Assembly (NCBI GenBank): GCA_029582155.1
Contig: CM055901.1
Span: forward strand, 49,667,206 to 49,731,205
Direction: 5' to 3'
DNA: 64,000 bases
From: Panopea generosa
Taxonomy: Eukaryota; Mollusca; Bivalvia; Adapedonta; Hiatellidae
A program made the position numbers and the translations under genes. Below the pieces are notes generated by a model, which saw only the letters and a program-made list of their open reading frames with translations, did not search any database and had not been told where the DNA came from. This document shows, piece after piece, positions 1-11,983 of the stretch (its first letter is position 1; every line of letters begins with the position of its first letter).

Positions 1-837
1 TTGTTTCAGGATCTGGAAGTTTTAATATTTTCATAAAGGGAATATATCAGGATTTTTTAAAACATTTTCATTTTTATTTCAATTTTATCTGTTTATACCG
101 GTTCACTTATAAAAATGTGTTTTTTTTGGAAAGAGTCCGTATGACGAAATGCAGTATTTGAATGATGTCTATTTTTAGAATAAGGATTTCGTTTCAAGTT
201 TACCACTTCAATTTAAATATTGATTTTGTCACTTATGGTGGATTTGACATACCAAACCATTCGGATTTTATTTGTTGATGATAATGAGATGCTTTTCATC
301 CATTTTAAAAATAATTTTTATTATTTAACCCTTTACTCCATTTACGCGTTTTCCCACACGAATCACAGAAAGCCTATGAAAACAGGTTTCTATATTAGAG
401 GTGTCCAAAGGCCTCTGTATTAGAGGTGTCCAAAGGCGTTTATATGAAGTAAAGACAATATTAGCATTTTTTCCAGATAAACTCCCTTTAAGTCATGCAG
501 AATAGATTAAATGAATACCTTTTTAAGGTTAGTTTTCCTATCGATCAATAACATTGTGTATACTAAAATTTGTTTATACATTTTTATTTAAACAAAAATA
601 CATATTTAAATTCAAAGCAAATTAGTTAAATAATGATTCTTTGATTGAATCTTAAGTCTTTGTTTTATAGACAGCATTGATGAGTCACACTCATTGTACC
701 GTTTAATGGTGTAACCGTTGTTTTGCCGTGGTAAATCAATTGGAATTAGAACTTAAAACGAAAGTGAAAAATAGATCAAAAATTGCATTTTGCATTCTCT
801 TATTAACATATACTTTTACATATTTGTGCTTAAATAG
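1..837. other. Intron or intergenic DNA left of the first exon seen
   Basis: AT-rich non-coding sequence with one internally deleted TTAA-type MITE at 329-454, listed separately. I found no exon with consensus splice sites in this stretch. It is probably an intron of the plus-strand gene whose exon begins at 838. Confidence 0.5.
329..454 (-). mobile_element. Internally deleted TTAA-type MITE
   Basis: A TTAA at 325-328 precedes CCCTTTACTCCAT, the inverted end of the MITE family also found at 3398 and 13662. The phrase ACGCGTTTTCCC and 'ccaaaggc' match those copies in reverse orientation. The far end reads 'atatgaagtaaag' and has lost its final bases and the second TTAA. TTAA targets and CCCTTT ends are typical of piggyBac-like elements, so this is inferred to be a piggyBac-derived MITE. 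Confidence 0.65.
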
Positions 838-962
838 AACCCAGTAGGTCCAGGCAGATATGATGTACAGAAATGGGAGGAGGCCCAACACAGGAATGGG
901 CATAACAGCGTGTTCCGTGCCAAAACAGGCAAATATTCGGCAGGAATGGAGAAATTCATGAA
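838..962 (+). CDS. Penultimate exon, sperm-tail PG-rich-repeat-like protein
   Basis: A 125-bp exon lies between an acceptor ending TTAAATAG and a donor GTATGT. It reads as an open frame beginning NPVGPGRYDVQKWEEAQ and containing FRAKTGKYSAGMEKF. The GPGRYD motif resembles the PGPGxY repeats of sperm-tail/ciliary microtubule-associated proteins (STPG, LEXM/CIMAP group). The exon is visibly more GC-rich than its surroundings. Its last two bases (AA) join the first base (G) of the exon at 6180 to give an intact Lys codon. The 5' part of the gene lies left of the window. Family assignment rests on motif resemblance only. Confidence 0.72.
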
Positions 963-3397
963 GTATGTATAATGTTGTGCCTAATTTTGTTAATAATAAT
1001 TGTATTGAAATATTTCTGTTGTTTGGGGTGAATATTTCAGCCAAAGGTTTTTACACAAAATATACAGCTGATAGATGAAAATTGAGTATTTCTATTTACT
1101 ACCAAAATAGTACTGTTCAACTCATACATGGTTTACCCAGAACCCACAAACAGTAGGATTAAACTATGATTTCTTAAAGGGGCACACTTAAAGTTTAATA
1201 TGGGTTTACTTAGGTTCATGTTCGTAATATGTATAAGTATCATTGTCTGTAATGTCGTATTTAAAAAATAAATTTTTTTTTATAAAATGCTTGTTTTGAA
1301 AATTTTAGTAAAACTCTGAGAATGTCATGTGATATTTCTCAGATTTTTTTCTATCCTACAGAGAAAAAATAATTCTTCTCTTTTTACCATACTCAGTATA
1401 TGGTCAGCATGTGTTATGAGAGTTATTCCCCTTCCCAAGTAAGAATCTGCATTGTCTCCTGGGGTTTTTAGTTTCATAATTGCATTGTATATTATATATA
1501 TAATTTTTACTATCGATATAATTATGCAGTTGTCAGAAATAGTTGGACTAGCTAATGAATGTTCACCAAAATTGCTGCATGTCTCTTTAAAGAAAATTTA
1601 AGATTCTCTGACCAGACATTAAAGTTTGTTTTGTTTTGTATAATTTTATCATATTCTATCATTGTATTTCATGGCTGGTATGTAAACGTTAATGTCTTGT
1701 GTCTGTATTTAATGAGGTTTAAATTTTAACTTTCTTCAAAGGCAGCATGTTAAAAACATGTCATTTCATGAACAAATAAAATTAAGACTAAAAGACACAA
1801 TGGTAAATTTTATAGGATTCTTTTTTACCCAATCAGGAATGTATTAATTGAATTCTAAAAAAATCAAGCAATATACTCATTTAAAATCAATAAATGGGAA
1901 GATAACATAATATTTTCTAAAATTATATTTAAATTCTCTATCTAATTTGTTAGTGATTATAAAACGTTAATCACAGTGTTCCACATTCTTCATATTGATG
2001 TTTTAAAAATATCTATAATATCTCGTCTAGTCCACAATTGAGAAAAAAATTGAGAGCGAGTGATACAAATCTCAGTATGTCCCGCTCTCGAACAAAACTG
2101 AATTCAGCAGGATAAACACAGGTTTTCATTTTGTTTTCACCTCTGTTTTGTCCATTAACTGTTTATACAATCTATCAATCGTCTTGTATTAAAGAAAAGA
2201 AATCATCCATCCAGTGTACTTGATACCTCCAGTGTTGGCATAGACAATACACTACCATTGCAGTTGAAAAAAACATGTTATAATTAAGTTGAGACAAAAC
2301 AGTAATTTTATTCCCAAAATAGATTACACAAGTAGGGGCTAAAAATAGTGGATTTTACTGGCAAGTCTCCCAACCATGACAATTAATATGATTTTTATGC
2401 AAATTTATTTAATTTTTTAACTGCACTGCATATAAATTCAAAATTCGAGAATAGTTTACCAGCTCTGGTCACAGCTTATATGTGTTGCATTTAAAATATT
2501 ATTTTTTATTTTTGGTCACTGCTTAACCTGGTCAATAAATTCATCAATAGAGATGCAGAAACTTGACTACTGCTGATTCTTGTTCGAGGGCTGGTGATTA
2601 ATTTTAAAAAAATCCTACAGACCTAGCTCAAGTAAAATTTCAACGATCTGACAGCAAAGAACAAAAGGCCCTAGACATTGGACTAGCACTATTTTTAACC
2701 CCTGACAAGTACAGATGTCTAATTCAAACGGGATGCCAATTACTGGGCAGCCTTTGGTTAACCATATTTTAACATATGTTATTTTTGTCAGTGGTATGAT
2801 TTATGGAATTGTGTTCCTTAGCAATATAGCTTGACTGTGTTGATATGATACACAAACGGTTTAAACACTGGTTTTATGATGTACACTGGTAATGAACCTT
2901 TTCTGATGAAACAGTTGATAAATAGAACTGCCCAATATCTAACTATTTCCCCAGAACAGCCTATGACAGTCATTCATGTTTATATATATATGCATAATGA
3001 TGTTAATTAAATGCCACAATTTTAATGAAAATATAGATTTTATTGCATTTGTGTTCTTGTTAATATCAGTACTAAGCTCTAAAGATATACAGTGAAAGGA
3101 AAAAGAGAGTATACATACCTATAAACGTTGACAGGTCAAGGAACAATAAATGTATTGCATATAAATTTTGTATATTTATATTTCATCATATTGTTGAATC
3201 AAAAAACAAACATTTAATAAATTTCAAAGCAAAACAATAAGAAAAAATCAGTTCATTTTCCATCACATGAATAAACTTAAGCCAATAATGAAATAATCTT
3301 TAAAACCAAAATGTATACTTTCTTTTTCCTTTCAGTGTCTATTAATAGGGTTCTAGTTCAGTGAAAGGTAATTCACTGATCTGCTACGTTGCCTTAA

Positions 3398-3605
3398 CCC
3401 TTTGCTCCATAAGCATTTTCTTGGACTCTTCCAAATTGAAAACATTAATTCACCACGTATCAGCAATGGGTGAATTATGTTTATATTAACTGATAGAGTG
3501 GAAAACAGTGCAGGAAGTGTAACAAGCAATCTGAACTCTTCCTGCACTGTTTTCAAAGGCCTTCTGTGATTGGTGCGGGAAAACGGATATCTATGGAGTA
3601 AATGG
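3398..3605 (+). mobile_element. Complete TTAA-type MITE
   Basis: It is flanked by TTAA at 3394-3397 and 3606-3609. The ends are imperfect inverted repeats (CCCTTTGCTCCATA and CTATGGAGTAAATGG). Inside, GAAAACAGTGCAGGAAG and CTTCCTGCACTGTTTTC form a second inverted repeat, so the element can fold into a hairpin. It closely resembles the copy at 13662-13893. Classed as piggyBac-like by target site and CCCTTT terminus. Confidence 0.8.
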
Positions 3606-3724
3606 TTAAAATGTTAAATGTATAAATTATGTTATGTACATCTAACAATTTCCTCCTTACCCCTCTTGCTCATAAACAGTTATGTTAATAAAGAACCTGA
3701 ATTCTGAGATTCATTGTTGTGTTT

Positions 3725-4690
3725 AGGCCCAGATGTAGACCATTATCAATGTTTGATTGATTAGGGCCCTGGTGCAGTTCATTATTATGTCTGATGGATT
3801 AGGGCCCTGGTACAGTTCATTATTAACAAATTGATAAATTAAGGCTCCAGTACAGTTCATAATCAAAAGTTTGGTGGACTTAGGCCCAGGTGCAGTTCAT
3901 TATAAAAAATTTGATGAATTAAGGCCCTAGTACAGTTCATTATTAAAATGATTGATTAAGGCCCTGGTGCAGATCATTATTAAAATGATGGATTAATGCC
4001 CTGGTACAGTTCATTATTAAAATGATGGATTAAGGCACTGGTGCAGTTCAAATGATGGATTAAGGCCCTGGTACAGTTCATTATTAAAATGATGGATTAA
4101 GGCACTGGTGCAGTTCATTATTAAAATGATTGATTAAGGCATTGGTACAGTTCATTATTAAAATGATGGATTAAGGCACTGATGCAGTTCATTATTAAAA
4201 TGATGGATTAAGGCCCTTGTACAGTTCTTTATTAAAATGATGGATTAAGGCATTGGTGTAGTTTATTATTAAAATGATGGATTAAGGCCCTTGTACAGTT
4301 CTTTATTAAAATGATGGATTAGGGCATTGGTGCAGTTTATTACTAAAATGATGGATTAAGGCACTGGTGCAGTTCATTATTAAAATGATGGATTAAGGCC
4401 CTTGTTCAGTTCTTTATTAAAATGATTGATTAAGGCATTGGTGCAGTTCATTATCAAAAGTTTGATGAATGAAAGCCATGGAGTTCATTATCAAAATTTT
4501 GACGAATTAAGGACCCTGGAGTTCAATATCAAAAGTTTGCTGGATTAAAGCCCTGATACAAGTGCATTATCAAAAGTTTGATGAATTAAGGCCATTGATA
4601 CAGTGCATTATCAAAAGTTTGACTGAATTAAGGCCATGATACAGTGCATTATCAAAAGTTTGGTGGATTTAGGGTCTGATGCAGCTAGTT
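3725..4690. repeat. Minisatellite, about 37-bp unit
   Basis: More than twenty head-to-tail copies of a unit read as 'gatggattaaggcactggtg' followed by 'cagttcattattaaaat'. Units vary between about 36 and 45 bp. A diverged continuation ('gatttaggc...gcagctagt') runs to about 4900. Confidence 0.9.
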
Positions 4691-5324
4691 TCCAAATTAT
4701 GTAAAGTTTGGTACAGTTAATATCTTAATTACAAAACGTTTGGTGGATTTCATCCCTGGTGCAGTTTAATAATATATTTTCTCAATTAATACAAGTTTGT
4801 GGGAAGCTTTATGGATTTAGGCATTGTTGCAGCTAGTCTGGTTTAACAAACTTCTGGTGGATTTAGACTGATGCAGCCATTCTCTTGGCCCTTGTGTAGC
4901 TATGTTGTATAGTTTTAGACATTGTTGTTTCCTCATTTGTAAAAATAATGGTATAATTGGCTCCCTTGGTACAGTTAGTTTTGCTAGCTTTAGACCCTGG
5001 TACAGAGAATTTCATTATATTTTTTGTTGTTGGAATTCACCTTGGCAAATGGGAAACCATGGTGAAATTATAAATAATATGTTATAATAAGACCATAATT
5101 AACACATGACACAGTAATAGAATCCTTAACCCAGTCCTGCTAATATACCCTCAGAATTGTCAGTTTTATAGTGACTTATCAGAGCTGAAAGTTTAGTTTG
5201 TCATAATGATAATCTTACCATGTTACCTGCAATATCTCAACAGTTCTACTCTCTGTGTAGATCACTAGTGTATGTGATAAATGATGTTACAGAGGTCTTT
5301 TCAATTTTAAAACATTTTTGATTT

Positions 5325-5545
5325 CCCGCACGGCCACAGTCTCCATGATGATTGTCATACAATATCGTGTCTCATTGCCATTTGTCTCTCATCGTTGATT
5401 CAATTGGGAAAAATATCAGTTACTTGAAAATATGTGTACTTGAGTACTGTTTAAACTTCAATATCCCAGGAAAGAGTGGTTAGGTTAACTGATCATCTAT
5501 TAGCTCAGATGGTTCTTCCTCCGCCAATGAAATGGATATGCCTTA
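5325..5545 (+). mobile_element. tRNA-derived SINE (family A), 5'-truncated
   Basis: It matches the body of the copy at 9520-9770: 'acagtctccatgatgattg', 'gggaaaaatatcagttactt', 'aggttaactgatcatct'. The tRNA-like head is missing. Confidence 0.7.
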
Positions 5546-6179
5546 TATATAACCTGGCTCCTGAATCACCAACATATACTTAAATACTTAAAATGTTAAA
5601 TATAAGAAAAAACAGCCAGGTGATCATGATTTTAGACTGGTTCCAGTAAACTGCAATGTGGTTTCATAGATATTGGATTATATAATACATGTAGATAAAT
5701 AACCAGTCAAGATTAAGTTAGTATTTAAGTAAAATGTAAGTGAAACAAGCTTGTTATATGTTGAAAATGGCGCTGAACATCATTGAAAAGAACAACGACC
5801 AAAACACTAGAAATGCTCTTCAGTTGTTTTATACTTACAAAATACATGTATATGTTGGATATGAAGTAACCTTGCAGTGGCACCTGCATTGCTTAAGACC
5901 AATATAACATACCGACACAAATCCCAGTGAAGATTTTAGTATAAATATTATTATTACTTTATATGTTCTATTATACAAAGGCTGTTAAATTGGTGATGTT
6001 TTATTGTTTGGGTAAGTAAAATTTGTGTTTTTTTATTGTTTGGGTAAGTAAAATTTGTGAAGTTTTATTGTTTTGGTAAGAATGTCACACTGACCACCTA
6101 AACATATAAAAATGTAATATAGGTGTTCAGGTGACTACTACATCAATGATTTTAAAAAATTAATTTGCCTTTTTTTCAG

Positions 6180-6318
6180 GGAGCGTATACGTGGCAAAGA
6201 TGTACGTGTTGAGGACCGTGTCTTTATTGTAACTCCTCAGGCTCCGCCAGGATATGACATGTATAGATCTAGAACACAAGAGAACTTCACAAAGCTACGT
6301 GCTATGACTGTAGCCTAG
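6180..6318 (+). CDS. Last exon, sperm-tail PG-rich-repeat-like protein
   Basis: The exon starts after TTTTTTTCAG and ends with the stop TAG at 6316-6318. After the split Lys codon it reads ERIRGKDVRVEDRVFIVTPQ, then APPGYDMYRSRTQENF, and ends LRAMTVA. The APPGYDMY segment resembles a terminal PG-rich repeat. Together with 838-962 it gives a continuous 87-residue C-terminus. The nearest AATAAA is at 6345-6350, only 27 bp after the stop, so the true poly(A) site may be further on (another AATAAA is near 7066). Such proteins are known to bind axonemal microtubules; this role is inferred here. Confidence 0.75.
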
Positions 6319-8389
6319 GTCATCTTAAGGTCATCAACAGGTCAAATAAAACTAGACCAAACATGTTCATAGTTTTATATTCAATTGACGATATTTAAGA
6401 AAACAAAACATTTCATCAACAGGATGTCCTGAATTGTTTTTTTATTATAGAAATCTGACCATCTTCTCAATGAATTACCCAAAATTAAAAGGTGAAATTA
6501 TTTTTACGTGCATGCTTCGGTAAAATAGGTATTTGTGTTCAGTTTATAAAAAAAGTTCAGTATTATAAGAAGTTGTGAATTAAGTGATAAGATATATATA
6601 ATTAGCCAGACATTTTTTTTATATGACAGTACCTGTATATAAATGAATAAATAATGTAAATGCCCCCCCCCCCCCCCCCCCCCCACCACAATTTGTTATA
6701 TTGTATATTGTGTTTTGTCAATGTTAGCCTTATGTTAAGATGATAGAAACACAAATTGTTGACCAGAATGTCGAAGATGTATGAATTCCAAGATAGATTA
6801 TAAAAATTATAATGTTTATTTGAAATATAGTTATAACTGCCAGTATTATACAAGTCCCATAACTTTAAAAAGTCCTGGGGATGAGTTTGTCAACTCTTTG
6901 AAAATAATTACATTACATGTAATGGCCACATTGTATATTGTATAACAATGCTATAGAATTTCCTGCTGTCTCATTGTTTTTTTACAGTTTTATCCACTGC
7001 ATTTCAGTATTTCCAATTAAGTTATTGTAGATTTAAAATTATTTTTTTAATGAAAAGTATTTGAAATAAAATGTTAATAGAATTATGTATTAAATCAAAG
7101 TTAAATGTTGTTGTTTTGCCAATAAGTAGACTTTCAACTTTTTTTGTTTTTAGCTGATTTCATAGACATCTAGCTTGTTCTGATAGTTAGCTTTTATCCT
7201 GTTGTGCAAGTCAATATTTTTGTGACCAGTAAGATGAGTACCACAGCTCCTCAATATTCAGTTCTTACTTTTTTTCATAACATCAGTTGAAACAGTTTAA
7301 GGTGCAGTTTCAAGATGTACTTAATTTTTTTTCACAGAAGTCGCAGGTTCGAGCCAAAGTAAATCAAAATATTTTTATATGATAAAGGTTGCCAGTTAAT
7401 TGTGATTTTACTGGAATTCATGTAAATAAATGTGTTAAAAATATTGCTAAACCTGAAATAATTCGAATTGTATGGTAAAAAAACAGTTTATAGAAATTTA
7501 GCAGGGTAAAAAGTAGCATCGGAATCTTGGAGACCTTTATAAAAGGCTTAGAAATGACATTGATATTTGCTCAAATATTTCTGTTTGTCGGAACAGCGAT
7601 ACCTGCACTTTGTAGAGGACTTGTAGAACAGCAGCTGTTTTATAAATATTTTTTTACAAGCCAGTCTTGCAAGTTAAAGATTTTTTTTTTGTCTGCTGTA
7701 TAACAGGTTCTCTAGCTTACAATATGCTGGTATCGTTGTCTCTTTAGGTGATTTTCACATAGTGAAGTTTTAATCAAGGTGTTGACATTGAAGTTTGTTA
7801 ACAAGGTGTTATATAATACTTTATATTGCCTTTCCGAATCAGTATTGTAGGAAATGTAGGATGAAATGATTCATTGACACTTCCTTGCTCAATATACTCC
7901 TGTTGTAACCACAAAAAAGACCACAATGCCTATTTCATTATGTTCGACTTGAGAAAGGTCACTCACCTTGACCTACTGCATTTTTTATGCAGTTTCGTAT
8001 TAGTATGTAGCTCGATACTGTCTTGATCAGTAAGTACAATGACAAAGGTATCTCACAAAAGTATAGTTTGTATCATTTCACCCTTGATATTTACAGTGAA
8101 TGTCTGGTGCTGTTTATATTTGTTCCCAGACTATTTTAGTGCAATTTACCTGTTTGTTGAATTGTGTAGTATTATTTTTTTCATTTGAAAACTTTTATTT
8201 TGTATGAAGAATGGTATTAATGGTTTGTGGTGCATTGTATAAAAAGATATAGATTTTTGTTAATTATAGATTATTCTACAACTAGTTTAGCTCTACTGTA
8301 CTTGACTTTTCTGAAATTTTTGATAGCATGTTTTATGTTGGTCTGGTCCATTTGATAGACTTTCTTTGAAACCGCTAAACCAATAATAT
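6319..8389. other. 3' UTR and intergenic DNA
   Basis: AT-rich. It includes a run of about 22 C at 6663-6684 followed by CCACCACA, whose reverse translation produces meaningless poly-Gly frames. I see no further gene or recognisable element. Confidence 0.6.
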
Positions 8390-8600
8390 TGTCTGTGGTC
8401 AAGTAGTCTGTGGCACCATTGTCTAATGATCCCTTACCTCTCATCAATGAGGTCGTGGGTTCGAGCCCAGTTTCATCCAAATACTTCATGTGAGTAAAGA
8501 TGGTGGTTCTGTGTATCCATTCTGAGGTATCCATCAGAAAAACCGGATATATAACCAGTCATGTGTTGTAAATGGTGTTAAAACTCCATTCCACTAAACC
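8390..8600 (+). mobile_element. tRNA-derived SINE (family B)
   Basis: It contains a B-box-like GGTTCGAGCCC (8457-8467), preceded by 'tctgtggcaccattgtctaa' and followed by a body that ends 'aaatggtgttaaaactccatt'. A related copy lies at 33815-34010 with the tail 'aaatggcgttaaaaccatt'. Confidence 0.65.
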
Positions 8601-9519
8601 AAAAGTACTGAAAAAATACTAAAGGATTTTGTTACAGATTAAGAGAATACTATCAGTGAAAAACCTGCTGGTACTTCAGAGCAAGTTGATCAACTAGGCA
8701 TGAACTATTTCATGCCTTTTTGCCTTTTTTTCCTGTTCAGATATTGTCACTATGTGATTGGTTGTTCAAATCTGATAAAAATATGGCCTCCCATGCGGGA
8801 TAAATAAATTCTTAAAGTGTTTAATTTTAGATATGTAGGGGATATTCACAATCTAAATATTTTATTGAATAAGTAAAATATGCATGTGTAAAAGTTCCAG
8901 TTTGTTGCTCAATATCTTTATTTTAGACTTTGATAAACTAAACTAGCGTAATATAAGGTCACCTGATACTGTTTATTCTTGTTACCTATTAAAATTTGCA
9001 TAAACTCAACCCATTCATGGTTTGAACATTTAAATTATAGAATATTTATTAAATTGTTTCAGTCCAAAAATCAAATTATGATTCAGATATAAACTAAAGA
9101 TGTAACCAGTATGAACATATATTTTATGCTGCCTGTGATATCATATATTTCTATTTATATTATATGCATTGTTTATCTTGCAACTTATGTTAATGTTGAA
9201 TAAATTATCATTTTAACAGTATTTCTTGTGAGTACATTGGTGTGAAGATATAAAAAAAAAAATAAAATGAAAAAAACATTGCTCTATTTTCTTAACTTTT
9301 TATTGCTCATTCCTCTTCTTCAACATTTTTGATAAATTTGGGTTTTATTGATTAAATAAAATATTTTAATAAAAATGTCTGAGCTATGGCCCTTGAAGCA
9401 TAAACAAAATGATTGCACTATTTGGCCCTCTATCAGAGCTATTCTGATCTCACTGTATCTGTAATCAGTCTGTCTGTTTGTAATATTTTTGTTGTGTGCG
9501 CACCCTTACACATATAGCC
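8601..9519. other. Intergenic DNA
   Basis: AT-rich sequence. I see no gene or recognisable repeat here. Confidence 0.5.
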
Positions 9520-9770
9520 GGGCCCAGTTAGCTCAGTTGGTAGCGCGCCTATCAATCCAGGAGTCATGAGTTTGATTCTCCACCCGGCTACAGTCTCTGT
9601 AATGATTAATATATGGCATTGCATTTCATTATCATTCGACTCTCACCACTGATTTAAGTGGGGAAAATATCAGTTACTTGTGAAGATGGGGTGTGCTTTA
9701 ATTAACTGATCGTCTGTTAGCCCTCGATGGCATAAAAATTATGCTAAATATTCCATCAATCAATATCATC
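9520..9770 (+). mobile_element. tRNA-derived SINE (family A), nearly full length
   Basis: The tRNA-like head carries an A-box-like TAGCTCAGTTGGTAG and a B-box-like GAGTTTGATTCTCC, ending in CCCGGCTAC. The body has 'accactgatttaagtgggga', 'atcagttacttgtgaagatg' and 'taactgatcgtctgttag', with an AT-rich tail 'gctaaatattccatcaatc'. Other copies are at 5325, 15361, 23380, 31140 (minus), 40447 (minus) and 49403. This is the reference copy for the family in the window. Confidence 0.85.
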
Positions 9771-10780
9771 AAATTATACCACTATTTGACCAGGTGTGTA
9801 CTCGAGCACCTACCTTTTTTCATTGAAATAGTTGATCTTCACCAAACTTGCACAGTTCTTATAGAACTAAAATAATTCCCAGTTTTTTAACTAGCCAAAT
9901 TGGAGTTGTGACTGAATCTTCAAAAATTTTATTATTTGATAATTATGTGCATTTTAGCACTGCCTTTTTTTATTGTTCGATCCTCATTAAACTTATATAC
10001 ACAAGTAGTTATACAACCATAATGGCCAAATCTGACAATTCATGATTTTGCACTAGAAATATAAAAAATTTAGTTACTGAATATTGTGTGCATTCTATTA
10101 TGAGAAGTTTTCATTGGATCCTCTCCAAACATACACTGTAGTTATATAACCATACCATCTCTGATAATTCCTTGTACATGCTAAATCTGGTAATTATTGT
10201 GCGAGTTACAGACCAATAGTCTGTCAAAAATATTTTGTTTGACCTCTGTTCTTCCAGCACTTGTGGTTTGGATTTGATCATCGCAATACTTACTACCACA
10301 GTTATATAACCATAACATCCTGGACACATACTTGAACTGACCAAATTATATTTAATGTCAAAGTTATAGCCCTGAATCGTTGAACTCATGTTAGTTGACT
10401 TTGTATGACATCAAGACCACAGGCTTATATTCAGACCATGAATGTACCTACTGCACAGCAACATTCTGTTTCCGTCGGGTTACAACTATTGGAGGAGTTG
10501 CATCCACAATTTTGCTGGCCCAAAACTTGAAGGACAGATGCCATTTTCAATATCTGCCAATTTTCTTCACAAAGTGGTAGAGAATAAAATACCAGTAAAC
10601 TATATTGATATAAATTTTATTCATCAATATAAATATAAGTAAACATTACAGTTCAATTATTTTATCATAATACCTTAACTTAACTTGTATTGTCACATCC
10701 ATTTATAATGTTGATCACATGGGCAATTGTAATTTTGTATTGTCACATCCATATATAATGTTGATCACGCGGACAATTGG
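9771..10780. repeat. Intergenic, degenerate dispersed repeat
   Basis: Phrases such as 'gttgatcttcaccaaacttg', 'agttatataaccata' recur with variation across 9830-10340. This suggests an old dispersed or tandemly duplicated repeat. No intact coding sequence is visible. A short duplication ('attgtcacatccatttataatgttgatca') occurs at 10689 and 10738. Confidence 0.4.
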
Positions 10781-10781
10781 A

Positions 10782-11690
10782 ATGGAATGGAAGTCTTTCT
10801 TTAAAGACGGTAGTCCAATTAATTTGAAACTAATCTTCCTTGGAGCCCTCTAATGATACATTTACATGTTATTTACAAAATACAATAACAAAAATTTAAA
10901 ACATTTTAAGCATTGCAAGCTAATTGATTATACATGAAATATGATAACTACATATATATCAATTTTTTAGTTTTTTTAAGCAATCCTTTGAAAGACTCGT
11001 TGATTAAAAAAATCAACACTATATATACATAGTTTAAATACATATATATGTGTGTACATTGGAGGTGGTGACTTATTTGTAGCATTTACGATAATAAATG
11101 TTTATTTATTACCAAATAGTATTTCCAGGATATATGAAGTAGCTCATTCTGTTTGTAACCATTTAACACAATTTGTTGTAAAGCTTTTGAATGTAGTACA
11201 GTTTCTGATATTAAATGGTATACTATTCCATATTAAAGTTCCAGAGTAGGACAGACTACCTTTGAATAATTCTGTGTTGGGTTTAGGTGTGATAAAGTTT
11301 AATTCATTTGTTGAACGTAGAATTCTATGAACGTTATCATAGGTATTTAAACATATCTGTTATATACGAAGGTGCATTGTTTTTTGAAACTCTGTACATA
11401 AATTTTGCTTTTTGGAGAAATATTCTTTGATCAATGGAAAGTGCATTTATAAATTTCATAGCTGTCTGCAAATGTTGAATATTGATCACCTAAGATAATA
11501 CGGCACGCTCTCATTTGCAATATTAGGAGACGGTTTATCTTTTTTGTATTACCCAAAATTACGTTACAATAATCTAGATGGGGTTGAATATAATGCTTTA
11601 TAAATAATAATTCTGCCAAAATAGAAGACATTGACACAAGATCAAAATCTGCTCTTTGTAAGTCGAACAACAATGAACAATACTCCGAAA
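10782..11690 (-). pseudogene. 3' end of a non-LTR retrotransposon
   Basis: On the minus strand, 11673-11431 translates to LLFIKHYIQPHLDYCNV followed by RACRIILGD. Frameshifted continuations include QRIFLQKAKFM, NAPSYI, ITPKPNTELFKGSLSYSG and LIWNSIPFNIRNC. This is the conserved C-terminal region after the reverse transcriptase of CR1/Jockey/RTE-like LINEs. The 3' UTR ends near 10785 in a (CATTC)-type repeat. It is 5'-truncated and frameshifted, therefore dead. The clade is not certain. Confidence 0.75.
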
Positions 11691-11708
11691 AAACAATGTT
11701 AAAGTAAT

Positions 11709-11879
11709 GGATGTGGCAGAAAGGCCAATGAGACTGAACTAGACCTGATAAACACTGTGACAGACTTGTTCAAAAAGAAGAATGTAAACATTGAGCCAAG
11801 TAAGATCATGACAATTCACAGAATCCCGGGGAAGGAAAAATTGAGGGCTTTTTTATATTGGTCCAAAGCAAATAGTTAA
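11709..11879 (+). pseudogene. LINE ORF1 remnant
   Basis: An in-frame stretch without an initiator reads GCGRKANETELDLINTVTDL and then IMTIHRIPGKEKLRAF before a stop. The 'HRIPGK' phrase is typical of the RNA-binding ORF1 protein of L1/Tx1-type LINEs. Only about 56 codons remain. Confidence 0.6.
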
Positions 11880-11983
11880 ATGGCTTGCTTTGATTTTCAT
11901 TTTTTTGTGTGTGTATTTTGTTATGTTTCTATGGATTTGCTCTCTCCATCTGGTCATACTACTATCCAAGAATATATATATAA

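Larger units (their letters stand above)
963..6179 (+). other. 5.2 kb intron of the PG-rich-repeat-like gene
   Basis: It opens with GTATGT and ends with a pyrimidine-rich tract and CAG at 6177-6179. It contains a complete TTAA MITE (3398-3605), a long 37-bp minisatellite with a diverged tail (3725-4900) and a 5'-truncated tRNA-SINE (5325-5545). The remainder (963-3397, 4900-5320, 5546-6170) is AT-rich and I see no gene in it. At 5998-6080 a roughly 30-bp phrase, 'ttttattgtttgggtaagta', is repeated about three times. Confidence 0.7.

Noticed and set aside
6504..6853. Minus frames containing poly-Gly
   Set aside because: Produced by the poly-C run at 6663-6684; no other coding signal.
9520..9600. 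A genuine tRNA gene
   Set aside because: A and B boxes are present but the acceptor stem does not pair properly and the sequence continues into a SINE body repeated elsewhere.
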